DNA of 64,000 nt from Thelonectria olida. Lineage: Eukaryota; Ascomycota; Sordariomycetes; Hypocreales; Nectriaceae. The stretch spans positions 930,001 through 994,000 of the forward strand of contig JAGPYM010000003.1 of NCBI GenBank assembly GCA_020736575.1. Reading direction: 5' to 3'. The number at the start of each line of letters is the position of its first letter. Position 1 is the first letter of the stretch. Under the pieces are notes generated by a model. That model worked only from the letters and a program-made list of their open reading frames with translations. It did no database searches and was not told the origin of the DNA. Made by a program: the position numbers and the translations under genes. Shown piece after piece: positions 34,198 through 47,224 of this stretch.

Positions 34198-34956
34198 ATG
34201 GACTCCGAGTCGGTCGTCTCGCAGGTCCAGCGCAAGATCGAGCTGCAGAGCAACGAGGATCTAGCCTATCTGATCACAAACGTCCGTCGCGCCGCCGCAG
34301 AGCGTTTAAACGAGGCCTTTCCTCACGTCGAGGGCGACGACGGCGAGGACGAGCTGCGCAACCAGATTGAAGGGCTCGTAAACGAGGTAACCTTTCCCAA
34401 TGCAAAAAAAAAACGGACCAAAAACTGCCAACGTACTAAATGTGTTTCCCCCAAGTACATCAGCAAAACCTTCTCCCTCGCCGCTCCAAACCTCGCCATC
34501 AACGGCCTCCCCGTCGACGCGAAATCCTTCCTCTCCGACCCCTCCTCATCCGCCGGCGGCAACACCGCCTCAGACCCCGTCTACGAGCCCTTCGACGCCC
34601 GCAAGCGCCGCCGCGTCGCCGACCTCATCACGCAAGAGGAGAAGCTGCTCGAGGAAGTCGCGGCGCTCAAGCGCTCGGTGCCGGCCGCCACGGCCGCCGC
34701 GCAGGCGGAGAAGCTGCGAGACGGGCTGAAGCGCGACGACGAGATGCTGGAGACGCGCAGGGCCGAGGTGGCTGGCACGCTGGCGGACAGGGTCGAGCTC
34801 GACGTAAAGCCGCTCGAGAGGCAGGAGAGCGTCGAGACGGATTTCCGAAGGGCGATTGAGGGACTGGGACGCTTGAAACGGGATATGCCGTCGGTGGTGG
34901 CCAAGATGGAAAGGGCGCGAGTTGCTGGCGAGTACGTCGTGACACAGGGCCGATGA
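34198..34956 (+). CDS. Kinetochore protein Mis14/Nsl1 (MIS12 complex)
   Basis: Exons 34198-34386 and 34456-34956, intron 34387-34455 (GTAACC to CCAAG); 229 residues. The start VQRKIELQSNEDLAYLI and ITNVRRAAAERLNEAFP is the conserved N-terminal helix of Mis14/Nsl1; the splice gives LVNEYISKTFSLAAPNLAIN, also typical. The rest is charged coiled coil, as expected for the rod-shaped MIS12 complex that links CENP-C/CENP-T chromatin to Ndc80 and Knl1. Size is close to other filamentous-fungal Mis14 proteins. It is convergent with the Sec14 gene. A nested upstream ATG (34074) could lower translation if transcripts start that far out. Confidence 0.82.
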   Translation: MDSESVVSQVQRKIELQSNEDLAYLITNVRRAAAERLNEAFPHVEGDDGEDELRNQIEGLVNEVTFPNAKKKRTKNCQRTKCVSPKYISKTFSLAAPNLAINGLPVDAKSFLSDPSSSAGGNTASDPVYEPFDARKRRRVADLITQEEKLLEEVAALKRSVPAATAAAQAEKLRDGLKRDDEMLETRRAEVAGTLADRVELDVKPLERQESVETDFRRAIEGLGRLKRDMPSVVAKMERARVAGEYVVTQGR

Positions 34957-35483
34957 AAACGGTAACGACAGACGGGGAACAAAGAGAGGATGATTATCAA
35001 AGAGCCTGGGTTCCAATCCTGCTGCTCTTGGAGTTTACGGCGTCAGAAGGGGGATATATCATGGAAAGGCATTCACAGAAATTAAAGGGGACTTTATTTT
35101 GTTTTGAACATATCGATAATGAATGGCACAATATCAGAAAACTGCGTCTATTTTGTTCAGATCTAGCTGCAGTCAAGATGAGGAACAATGACAGGGCCAA
35201 GAAAACAAGGACGCGATAGGGGTCCTGCACGAAAGAGACCACCCACGAGCTGATGCAGCCCCAAAAGAACAAAACAAGGGAAAAAAGTGTTGTTCTCGTC
35301 CTGGCGGCCATTTCTCCTTTCTGCTTCCCGCAACTTCAACACCCCACCCCCTCCCAACGTGTTTCGCCGTCTTCCCTGTGATACTCCATTCAATCGAACC
35401 ATAGATCAAACCTATTCGGTCTAAGTTGAACATGACATCTGCCTATGCAGGACAGAAATAAAAGTATAGAATGGTGAACTAGT
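34957..35483. other. Convergent intergenic region
   Basis: 3' flanks of Mis14 (+) and Sec14 (-). No coding signal. Confidence 0.55.
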
Positions 35484-36742
35484 TTAGGCGGCAGCAGGCT
35501 GGGTGATGGCATCGACGCCAGCGGCACCCTCGGGGGCCTTCTCACCGCCGGGGACCAGAATCTCAGAGCCCGTGTTATCGAGAGCCTGGCCCTGCTTCTT
35601 TTGTGCCCACTTGGGGGTTCGGGTGTGCGCGGGGTCTTGCCAGGGGCCGGCATCGCTATTCGAGCATCCACCGGCGCACTCGCAGCTACCGCCGAAAGCC
35701 TTGGGGAGGTTCTCGGCAGGGACCTGCTTCAGGAGCTCAGACTTGTAACCGCTGCCGAGGACGTGGATCTTGTCAACAGTGACGGGGTCGAGGAAGCCCT
35801 TAATGACGCTCCAGACAGTCGAGAAACCCCAGGGGGCGTTGATGATGTACAGCTTGCCGAGACGCTCGGGGTAGTTGTTTTGCGAGATTTTGGAAGCGTT
35901 CTGGAGGTAGCCCATGGCTTGGGGAGCGGTGGTGATGCCGACGCCCTTAAGGTCCATGATGGTGCAGCAAGTCTCCAAGAGATATCCGGCCTGGTGGGAG
36001 CAGGCGGGAAGACGGGGGTCGGCAACACGCTCGTACTCGACGGCGAGGTTAAGAAGCATACGGTCCTCGGTGGTAATCTTGCGCATCTCGGTCATGTTGA
36101 TGCTACCCAGGGTCTCGATGTAGACAGGACGGCCATCCTGCGTTTCAAGTCAGCCATGGTTCGAGATGGAGGCATCTAATCGAGATGGCCTCATTGTGGA
36201 GCGAGTCATGTACGATCATACCTTATCGGTCTTGTGGTAGAACTGAACATAGTACTTGGAGAGCTTTTCCTTCTCGGGGTATGACCAGTCGGGAAGAATC
36301 TCGTCGAGCTTGATCTCGTTTCGCCACTTCTCAGACTCAACGAACCTAGTAGCGGTCAGTCCCCATGTCGTCTCATCGACACCGCCTTCGTGGAGGTGCG
36401 GGATTCAAGACTCACATCTCCTTTGCTCCCTGGGGCTTCTTGGGGTCATTGGGGGGAGTCTCGACTAGCCAGTTTCGCGCTCGGAGGAATCGAAGCTATA
36501 CGCGCGGCTTGGGTCAGCTTCTCTCCATCACATGTAGTCGGCCATTTTTGTCAGTGCGGCGCCAGAGTTCATACCAGAGTCAGGGTGTCCAATCGCTCAG
36601 TGTAGCCCTCAGCCTCGAGTAGCATCCGCAGCTGGTGCACCTTGGCGATCTCATCTTCCTTCAGGTAGCCAGCATGGCCCTTCTTCTCCTGGGGAGCCTT
36701 CACGGGGAAGTAGTAGTCGTCGTACTTGGGGTTGATATCCAT
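35484..36742 (-). CDS. SEC14: Sec14-like phosphatidylinositol/phosphatidylcholine transfer protein
   Basis: Four exons: 36575-36742, 36416-36495, 36222-36345 and 35484-36137; introns of 79, 70 and 84 bases; 341 residues. CRAL-TRIO N-terminal helices (about 30-85, LRFLRARNW) are followed by the lipid-binding CRAL-TRIO domain with [45 protein letters not shown] and [11 protein letters not shown]. Sec14 senses and presents PI and PC at the trans-Golgi. A C-terminal extension of about 60 residues rich in Pro, Gln, Gly and Ala is typical of filamentous-fungal copies. The frame opens upstream to a TTG at 36841, but ATG 36742 gives the family start. It shares a 544-base divergent promoter with the RMND1-like gene. 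Confidence 0.92.
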
Positions 36743-37286
36743 AGTGGCGGTGGATGGTGGGGTAGCTGGGGAGAGGAGGGGCAGAGAGAGGATGAAAAAA
36801 TGACTCCAAAGACTTGGACAGTGAGACGAAGCAAGACCCAAGGCGAGGTTTGGACCGTGAAGGGATAAGAAGAAAAGAAAGGGGTGATTCGGTCGGCGTC
36901 CTCAGCTCTAGGAAGCGTAATTAAGCGGTTGGCCACTTTTGGTTTCCCCTAGAGATCGAGGTGGTGGGACTCCGTCATGGGTGTCGAGATGACTACCAGA
37001 AGCGGTCTAGCGACCCCTGCCAGTGAGAAGAGGCGGCGAGGCCTCGTCACATGTGTTGAGGGGTTTCAGGTGACTGAACACGTGGTGATAGCTGTTGGTT
37101 ATCGCAGAGCCCCGCTGCCCTGTCAAGGCTGTCAAGCCTATCTGTTGGTTCCCGATGGTGATCGTATCGTAGATATCCGAGTTCTGTATTCGTATTGCAA
37201 GGCTCCAATTCTCTGTCCAATTGTTCGCCCACCGCATCTTCTCCTGAACTTGCCATATATATGGCCACGCCAGCGCCGCAGACACC
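36743..37286. promoter_or_regulatory. Divergent promoter of the Sec14 and RMND1-like genes
   Basis: 544 bases between two ATGs. A short uORF on the plus strand (37261-37290) overlaps the RMND1-like start. No other gene is supported. Confidence 0.45.
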
Positions 37287-37290
37287 ATGA
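37261..37290 (+). promoter_or_regulatory. uORF overlapping the RMND1-like start codon
   Basis: A nine-codon ORF (MATPAPQTP) stops with TGA inside the sequence ATGA, where the ATG is the main start at 37287. Such stop-start overlap allows termination-dependent reinitiation and would tune translation if the transcript begins upstream of 37261. Confidence 0.4.
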
Positions 37291-38555
37291 GGTCCTCACC
37301 GCAACGAATCACCCTCAACAATGTCGCCCGACTCATGCACAGCACCATCCCCGGGGCCCGGCCGCGGCCTTGTCGAGCCTTCCACCTAACCAGTGCGGCC
37401 GGATTGCCCCGAAAGCGCCACTTCTTTACCTCGAATCCCTTCCTCTCTCAGTCCAACAACGACTCCCGCTCCGCTTCCGAATCCTCTAAAAGCGTCCAAG
37501 CCACGCCGTCGCCCGCAGCAGCCAAACGCAAGCCGACACGAGCTGCCACAGCCAAGAATTCTCTTCGCCGCGTCGCAATCATTGCTCAACAACCCAAAAG
37601 GGGACCGGATGGCACGACAGGCTCAACAAACCAGGCGGAACCCTCAGGCGATGTCCCGTCCACTGTCGTCAGCGCCACCTGCGTAGCTGAGGCTTTCAAC
37701 ATGCCGCTGGTCTTGGAGATTCTGTCCTCGCATGGTTTCGAAATAGATCCGGATCGGACGGGTTTCGACGCCAACGAGGTCCTGCATGCAAGAGGCGTAA
37801 ACGGCGGCGATATCTTTGTCTTTCCCTCAGGCACGATAGTGGCATGGTCCCTGCCCCCAGATGTGGTTACCAGACAAATCATGAGAGCGTCCGAGGACCC
37901 CCACACGGCCGAGTCGAGAGAGTTTGAAGACCTAGAATTCACCACGGACAATAGCAAGGAGACGAGTGTCCTCAAGGGCGACATGATTGTCCTCGGCACC
38001 CGAAAGGAGCACAATGAAGGCGACATGTTGGACACCACGCTCGCAAAGGTCGCCTTCTCCTCAGGTCTTGCTCGAAGCACCAAGCTCGCCGTCCTCGAGA
38101 CTGCCCTCGACTCATATTTCGAGAGTACGCGCAACATCCCAGCTCTCCTCTCCCAAGGTGCCGGCGTGCCCCTCGGTCGCAAGTTCATCCTCCAAAAGAC
38201 GGGTGAGCTGCTCAGCCTGCGCGCTCGCCTCAACCACTACTCGGAGCTGACTGACGCGCTGCCCGACATATTCTGGGACAGCCGCTCGGAACTCGGCCTG
38301 GACGCTTACTACGACCAGGTCGGTCGCGCCCTCGACGTCAATGTGCGCATCCGCACCTTGAACCAGAAGATGGACTACGCAGCTGAGATTGCCAGCGTCC
38401 TCCGCGAGATGTCCAGTGAGCAGCACGGCACCCGCCTTGAGCTGATCATTATCCTGCTCATCGCCGTCGAGGTCGTCTTCGAGCTACGCCGCATCGTACT
38501 CGAGTGGCTGCAAGAGCGTGAGCTTGCCAAGGAGATTGCCAAGCCCGAACTATAA
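37287..38555 (+). CDS. Mitochondrial RMND1/DUF155-family protein
   Basis: Single exon, 422 residues. The first 90 residues are rich in Arg, Ser, Thr and Ala with almost no acidic residues, as in a mitochondrial presequence (RITLNNVARLMHSTIPGARP). The DUF155 domain spans about 130-380, with GGDIFVFPSGTIVAWSLP, LGTRKEHNEGDMLDT and AFSSGLARSTKLAVLE. A membrane segment near the C-terminus (LELIIILLIAVEVVFELRR) anchors it. This is the group containing human RMND1 and yeast Mrx10, inner-membrane proteins linked to mitochondrial translation. The related RMD1/RMD8 proteins lack a presequence, so the mitochondrial branch is preferred. Confidence 0.85.
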   Translation: MRSSPQRITLNNVARLMHSTIPGARPRPCRAFHLTSAAGLPRKRHFFTSNPFLSQSNNDSRSASESSKSVQATPSPAAAKRKPTRAATAKNSLRRVAIIAQQPKRGPDGTTGSTNQAEPSGDVPSTVVSATCVAEAFNMPLVLEILSSHGFEIDPDRTGFDANEVLHARGVNGGDIFVFPSGTIVAWSLPPDVVTRQIMRASEDPHTAESREFEDLEFTTDNSKETSVLKGDMIVLGTRKEHNEGDMLDTTLAKVAFSSGLARSTKLAVLETALDSYFESTRNIPALLSQGAGVPLGRKFILQKTGELLSLRARLNHYSELTDALPDIFWDSRSELGLDAYYDQVGRALDVNVRIRTLNQKMDYAAEIASVLREMSSEQHGTRLELIIILLIAVEVVFELRRIVLEWLQERELAKEIAKPEL

Positions 38556-39420
38556 GTCAGTAAAAGTGAAAGATATGTATGTTTCGTGTATAACAAACCA
38601 GATGGACGCGGAGAAAATGACGACGTATGTGTGCGATATATAGATGGCGAAACTCTCCCTTCCAAGATGTTAGTTAGTTTCTTCATGATAGATACCCCCA
38701 GCTCTGTAACAAAATGTGACGGACAGCGCGAGTCCACGAATAAGAACGATGGCTAAACTCTTCTCCTTTTTGCGAACGAGGCAGTCCCCTTCCAACTTGA
38801 CCAGGTCATCTTCTGTCTGCCATAAAGACCAAGAACGAAATAGACAGAAGTATAGTACAGACTTGATAGATATTTGTACACTATAATTCGAAACAATGCA
38901 GCCTGTTACTATTAGTAACTAACAAAACACCTCGAGGGCCTCATTTCAAAGTATACCAAGGTCCCTCTCCTTCCTCTGTCTTTTCAAGGCTATCCCACAC
39001 GTCTTCCACTAGGTAACCGACAGGAAAGTATTCCATCCTTCAAAAACAGACCGAGGATGCTAATCCCCCCTGCTTCATCACATTTTTCTTCCTCTGCTCA
39101 GTGAACAAAACCACATCCACGTCCTCTCTTTGCTGGTAGTTGAAATTACACTAGGAGTTCCTCAAAAGTCGAAACTTGACAAGAACACCTACCCCTTTCC
39201 TCCCATTCCCATCCATGGTGTGAAAAAAAAAGAAACCCCTCCAATGGGGAAAATTCCCTCCGTCGTATAGACAGACTGAACTCCTTGGAATTGATGATCC
39301 GCCTCTAAACGCCCGACCCAAACCATCACCAGTCCACTCGGTCTCTCATAGAGATTCCAGGACTTCTACTTCGTTCTTAATGTGCCTCACTTTCCAAAAC
39401 ACCATTCCTGCCATCAATGT
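38556..39420. other. Convergent intergenic region
   Basis: 3' flanks of the RMND1-like gene (+) and the Q-rich gene (-). AT-rich, without coding signal. Confidence 0.55.
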
Positions 39421-42211
39421 TTATGACGAAGACTTCCGCTGCTGCTGGAGTCCCGGAATCACAGGCACAGGAACAGGAGTCACTTTATGGGGAATGTGTG
39501 GCGTCGGAGTGCCATTCATTCCGAGTCGTCCATTGTTCGGTGTGGGACTCTGAGATTTCTGCTGCTGGGCAGCAATGCTGGCACGGGCAGCGGCCAGCCT
39601 GCTGGCATCCATCCCCATGAATCCCATACCGCTGAGTCCCATGGACTGCTGGGGTTGGGATTGAGGCTGAGGTTGTGTTATTTTATCCGCAAACATGGCA
39701 GATCGCTCTTGCGCCGCCACTCTAGCTTTCGCCTGGTCAAGGATTCGCTGTTGCTGAGCCTCTGGAATTACAGTGTGGTACCCGGTCAATCCTGGATGCG
39801 GATTCTGTGGTGTTCCAGTTGGGACTGCATTGGGCACTGGGTTGGCAGAAAACCTACTCATCTGGTTTGCCATTCCTTGGCCGGGTGTACCAAAGCGCGG
39901 GGGCTGTTGCACACTCGTTGAAGGGCTGTAAGGCCTTTGCACCTGTGGAGACATGGTGCGCGGGGGCATTTGGCCGTTCGTGTAAGCACCGTAGTTGACT
40001 TGAGACGGTGTGCCAGGTTGCTGTGGTGGATAGCCTTGCTGGTACTGGTACCGATTAGGCGTCGCCTGTTGCGGCGGTATCTGGCTGAACTGAGCCCTTT
40101 GTTGATTTGCAAATTGGGTCATGTTTTGCATGTTTTGATGGCCGTATGGAGTCTGGGCCTTGGCCAGTTGCGTTGCATACTGATTTGCAAAGCCGTTGGG
40201 TCGGTTGTATTGGGTAGGTTGGGGAGGGCGAGGTTGAGGGGGAGGCACAGGCCGTTGCTGGGTCTGAAAACCGGGAGTAGGGCCAGGGCGGTAGTATTGT
40301 TGCTGCATCGCCGGAGTCCTGTTAGGCGTTGCATACTGGTTCGTAGCTTGGTAGTGGTTGGCATAAGGAACAGATGACATGCTTGGGGTCCGCTGAGGTG
40401 GGCGAACATTAGCCGCCTGGGCAGCTTGTTGCGCTCTGAGACGTGCTTGCATGGCGGCTTCATCTTCCTCCATGACGCCCTTGTACTGGTCCGTCTGAAT
40501 CTGTACTTTGGTGGAGATCAGAAGGTCCTCGAGCTGGTCACCATTCAGCTTTGCCACAGCATACGGGGGCAGTGTCTTGATGATAAGAGCCAGCTGTGCT
40601 TTGAGCACTTGGTAAGTGGCTTGCTCCTCTTCTGATGGTTGAGGACCCGCAGTTGCCAGCATGTCGTTAGTGACTGGGTCGCTTGACTGGCGATTCTGAG
40701 AATTAGGGAGGTTGAGGTTGCGAATGCGTTGGTAAGAAGACAATGTTTCGATCATGTCAGTCACTTCCTCCAGGATCTCGTCGACCTCTTTGTCCTGGTC
40801 GTCCTTCTTGCCCATCACAGATTGCAGCGAAGGATCAACCACGGAATCATCCCATCCGTCGATGGCTTCCTGAATTGCGTCTTCATCGATCTCAGGCACC
40901 TTGGATTTGTCGGTCTCGGCGTCTCCCTGCTTATCCGCATAGTACTCCACTTCAATCATGTTCTGGAAATATGGCTGACCAGACCGTTGCCACCACACTC
41001 GACTTGCCACACTCGATGGAACAAGGGCAGCAGTGTCATCCTTGCAAGGAGCGAAGCTTGAGAAGGCTCCCCGAAAGAGAGCTTCCATCTCGGACATCTC
41101 CAGTTCGGTGGTTGATGGCTTCTTTCCGGCTAAACTCTGGGCGCGTTCGCGTTGCTTAGTCTGCATTTGTGATGACGGGGCCGCATTGCTGTAGTCAAGG
41201 AAATACCCTGATGGAAGCTTGGTCGTAAAGTAGGAATTGCCCTGCAGCTTGGAGCTGTCCGTCAGCTCTGGGTGATAGAAGTCGAGAGTGGTACTCTTCG
41301 CTTGGGTCTTCGGCTGCTTAGGTGGTTGCAACGGAGGCAATGCTCGAGGTGACGAGAACAACTCTCCCAGGGTCTGAGTTCGCTCTTGGGTAGTGGTAGG
41401 CATAATGTGCGTCAGAGCCACACCTTGGGGAAGGGTGGTGAGACCAAGCTGGTCACTATGAGACACTGGAAGACTCGAAAACAGACGTCTTTCTTGAGGC
41501 GCATAGCCGATGAGAGAGAGCACCAGTTCGCCCTTTTGCGGGGAAGCTGGGAGATCTGCCTCAACCGCGAGTGGTTCGATTGTCGTTTTGGGGTATGCAT
41601 TTTCTTGTCGGAGCAGCTGTAGAGCCTTATTCTTAAACTCCTCGACCCTGGCCACGGCCTTCTCGTGTTTTTCACTCTCCGAGGGGTCGGTCTTGAGTTC
41701 CGCGATTGAAGCCTTCACGGCGGAGACGATATCGGCAGCAACATCATCAAGGCTCGTGTAAACATTGGTGGCAGCCTTATCCGAAATGGTTGCTGGAACA
41801 TCGGGTTCGTTAGACTTTTGGCGTTTCGATTCTGGTTCGTCATCGGTAGATCTATGTGATATGGGGCATTTTAGGATTGGAGGGTCGATATCGATGCTAT
41901 TGGAGATGGTTAGCCTGCATAAGGACGGCAGCCCTAGCGACGCAATCAATGTCGCAGCATCAACCCGACGTTGAAGAAAAAGGCGCAGCGTACCTGCTCA
42001 AGACCTCAATGTAGGATTTAATCAATTCCTTTTGATCCTTGCCCTTGGGCAAACCGTTTGTGATGATGGACTTCTGGTCCTGATGCCCATCCTCGCTCTC
42101 TTCTGCCTCGCCAATGTCGCGTTTGCGCTTGCCGGGGACGACGGGTTGCGCATCTTCCACGCTGGTGGGCTCCAGGACGCCGTTTGGCTTTGTCGTTGCG
42201 GGCTGCGCCAT
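39421..42211 (-). CDS. Q/P-rich conserved nuclear-type protein, function unknown
   Basis: Exons 41994-42211 and 39421-41896; intron 41897-41993 (GTACGC to AATAG); 897 residues. The N-terminus has a basic patch (GKRKRDIGEAEE) that could be a nuclear localisation signal. A conserved-looking middle follows: FYHPELTDSSKLQGNSYFTT, LPSGYFLDYSNAAPS, and ELEMSEMEALFRGAFSSFAP. The C-terminal third is Gln, Pro, Tyr and Asn-rich low complexity (TPNRTP, QQPRF types), as in transcription or chromatin cofactors. I recognise the block as conserved in related fungi but cannot assign it to a named complex. ATG 42211 (MAQPATTKPNG) is chosen. Confidence 0.7.
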
Positions 42212-43338
42212 GGTAGGAAGTGTGTCGTTGGGTCGCTGGGTCGTCGGGGGGGAGCTTGGCCGCGCCTTGTCGCGACGCGCGGGAGTAGTGGATGGCAGAA
42301 CGCTGGTGCAACTCCAAAAACGACTGTGTCGAGGCAGCGCGAATGGCCCGTCTTCATCCAACTAGTGCGATGCAATCGACTGATGCACGCACGGCTCTGC
42401 AGCTCACGCGACGGCAGGCCTCGGGAAAATGTTTTCAGACTGTCAATAAATTCGACAGTAACCTGCTTGAGGGAATGGAGGAGGGCTGCGCTGGGGGAAG
42501 AATGTGTCTTGATGGCCCAGTACTTCTCGCTGACCCGGTCCCACGCTAGCGCCGTTTGGGTGGGAAAGCGAATGAGCATGGCACGTGATCTGGCGCCTCA
42601 CTGTTCCCCTCCCGGTTTCAGCGCTTGAGATTACAGCGCTCTAAATTAGAGCAGCATCACTAATAACAGTTGATTGCAGACAATAGTTTCTATTCCACAA
42701 TCCATTGTCTCTGCATGTTATCTAGACCACCGAGTGAGGCATTTGCAAGAGATGGGATTTTGCAATGAACAATGCATGCATGCTATTCAACTGTATCTCT
42801 TTCCTCGGTGCCCTTCAATTGGATTCGAGTCCTTAGTGCGCAAATGTCAAACCATAACTTACGAGTTGATGACTCGCCTCTACGAATACTACCTTCGGTA
42901 GATTCCATGTAATGTAATGATTTACTTCTCTCTTAACCGACCTAGGACAACCCAGCCCAGTAGAGTCTGACTGACATGGGCGGTTTTGAGCGCAAACTGA
43001 GTTGATTAGTTATGAGCACTGAAGCCCAAATATCGAAGGAAGACATCGCCGAATAATTGAGGCCAGCCGCAATGGCAAAGGAACTAACATGCGCCGCAAC
43101 GATTCAATCCACACTTTAAGGCACGCGAGGATCGAGCGTGTCCCAAAAAAATGCAATACGAAGTACAAGTAATCCTATTACTAAGGTAGGTAGCATTCTA
43201 CATGAGAAAATCTGCACGATCGTCACCCCTCTGCTGTCAACCCTCTCGCAAAACCCATATCCATTCCAATCTCATCAGACAGACATAAATCAATAATCGC
43301 TACTATCAAGTATCATTCCCTAGCAGATGCTATTTGCC
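42212..43338. other. Intergenic region
   Basis: Promoter of the Q-rich gene and 3' flank of the aspartic protease gene, both minus strand. ORFs here are short and unsupported. Confidence 0.55.
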
Positions 43339-44643
<1,305 letters not shown>

Positions 44644-47224
44644 GATGGGCGACGGGTCTGACGGAAGACGAGCGGACGATCAATGGAAGTGCGGCGCGAA
44701 TACGTTCGGCTGGTGGAATTCAATGCAGAACAATAGGTTGCAAAGATAGATACAATGCGATCCGAAGAACGTGGTCGGACAGCAATGTTGGGGATGATGG
44801 AGATGATAAGTTATTGGAAGATGGAGGAGAGAGGAATGAGCGAGGCAAGGTTGACGAGGGAATGACGGAGCTGGGTGGGAGCAATTGCGTGTGTTTCGGG
44901 CGAACTCCCTCCTCTATCAGCAAGCGGAGGTGAGGTACCCGATACTTTGAGCAAGGTCGAGCTATGGCGCAGCATCGCTGGAGCAAGGCGGCCGGGGGGC
45001 TGGTCATGGGCTGACGGCGCTTGGCGGCGATTCAATGAGTGGTGGCTGGAGGGTTGACTAATCGAGCTTGGAAGTCACTGATACCTGAGATCTGAGCTGT
45101 TTGGGTCGTGCGTATGTGCCTGCCTGGATTCATGACCATCCGTATCCATCTCCGGACCTGCCTTCCTCACCCTGCTGGCTCCTGCTGGCTCGCGCTGGGG
45201 CTCGCTTTAGGTAGGGACCTTGTGACCAAACTCGGGCAATGACGCACCATTACCTTCCCGTCTCCACTCTTCTTGTTGGGGCCAGTTGACCAGCAACCAA
45301 CCACACGTTACCGCCTTACCGCCTTAGGCATCTTCAACAACCGGCGCCAGCTTGTGTCCCGTCGCCACATGAGACCAGTCCAGAACCTCATGAATCGCGC
45401 CGATCGGTTGCCATGACACCTAGTAGCAGGCACTTGAGGCAGGTATGATTTGGTGACTCGTGAGTGTCCCCTGCTCATTAAGTTGATGTTCTCACACGAT
45501 TGCAATGTCCGACTTTGAGTCCCATTCAGTTGCATGGACGAATCCTCGCTCCCATTAGCCAATTGGTCTCTGCGCACACTAATTGCTGAGACGAAGTAGT
45601 TGCATGTGGTTTATGCAGGTCCGACCGCAGTCATTCTGTGGCTGGTAAGACACATGGGGAAACGGGAAACACCATTCCTCGCAAGAGACCGCATCCATGA
45701 TTAAGAGACGACGTTTGAGTTGATCTGATCTGAGACATGTTACGACACAGTCAAGCCGTCCCAATTCATTATGCGACTTTTGGGATTGATACAGGCATCA
45801 GCTCCAAACCAAGGAGATGTCTCGCTACGTGTAACGTCACACAAATTCCTCGGTATCTGGCTTAATTTGTTCAAGCGCTCACAAATTGGACCTTTCGTAT
45901 GCTCAGTCATGACGCACGTACTGACCCAACTGTCTTCTCATCCGTCTAGGAGAATGCTACCATTGGCATTGCCCAAAGAGAGCGAAGGAAACAAGATGCT
46001 TGGAGCGGAAGTAAGTTTCCACCCTACCTGGCTTATCTCATTCGATCAAATAGCAATAATCACGCTTCCAATCTGAGATGCAAGGCTGATCGAATCGCAC
46101 TTCTTCTCCAACTCAATCCTCATTTATCCGCACAAAGTATCCGTACATCATATTACTAGGTACCTATCAAACACAACATGCTATTAGTCTAATTCACGCC
46201 GGGGTTTCATTGCCTGATCCGGGTTGGTCCCTCCACCCAAGTCCATAAAATACATAATCACATCACATCTCTCGCAACTCAACAGTCACTCTATATCAAC
46301 AAGCGAATAGCAAAAAGAACAGCAAACAAAAACATACAACAGCGGGGATTCGCTGGTCGTCACCGACCCAACTACTAATCCGCCCCTTACCAGCTTATCG
46401 AAAGGGGAGCGGACGGGACCCTGAGCTCTCTGGTAGGTATGGTCGTATGTGTCAACATCGCGAGTTGAGAACGCTCATATGCGTACGGCCAGAGTCCTGC
46501 TTCAGTCTGTCTGTCATCCACTATACCTCTCGCGATTTATGTGGCACTTGATACTGGCCCAGAGACTTCAATGCAGTTTCTAGGTCTCATAACTTACTAT
46601 GTTCTTCTCTATGCAGCCAACTGTTCATTCAGTTTGGATGGCGGTACCATAACAGTACGTACCTGGAGGAGGTGGCATTACGAACGACTGCAACGGAGAT
46701 AGCTTGCATTAGGGAGATGTTAAAAGCTGGGGTGTCTAGTAAGCTTGGTAGGATATGACTCTAAAGCCGAATACCTACACGCAAGTTTCGACCAGCGACT
46801 TGCTTTTAAGCATTCATCCATTCCCCGTCAGAAGCGGGATCCACGGCTTTTCAACCAGCAACAGAGCGGTTTCGTCAAGTTCGGTCGTGATGGGCTTTGT
46901 CAAGTCAGGTATTGTTTGGGGGTGGTTGGGACATAGGGAGGGGCGCCATGGACTATTGGCAACATCGACTGCCTCCATCGGAGGTTATTCACCTGCGCCT
47001 GCCTTACTTACCCCTGATGGCTGACGTTGACTTCTTTCCTCGGATCGTTGGTGAAGCCTTCATATGAGGCAGGTAGGTCAATTGGCTTAAAAGGCTGCCG
47101 TCGATTTGGATTCAACCATTACTTGTCATCTTTTTTGCAACTGACATCCGTTACTTTTCTTCCAGTCCAACGACATACTTTTCTTGACAGCTATCATTCA
47201 TACACACTTTGGCAACTGACGATC
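44644..47224. other. Gene-poor intergenic region
   Basis: 2.6 kb including the protease promoter. ORFs up to 101 codons (for example 45771-46076 from an ATG) show no domain and no codon pattern like the neighbours. Nothing else recognised. Confidence 0.5.

Noticed and set aside
42815..42840. B-box-like GATTCGAGTCC
   Set aside because: No A-box at the right distance and the T-stem arms do not pair.
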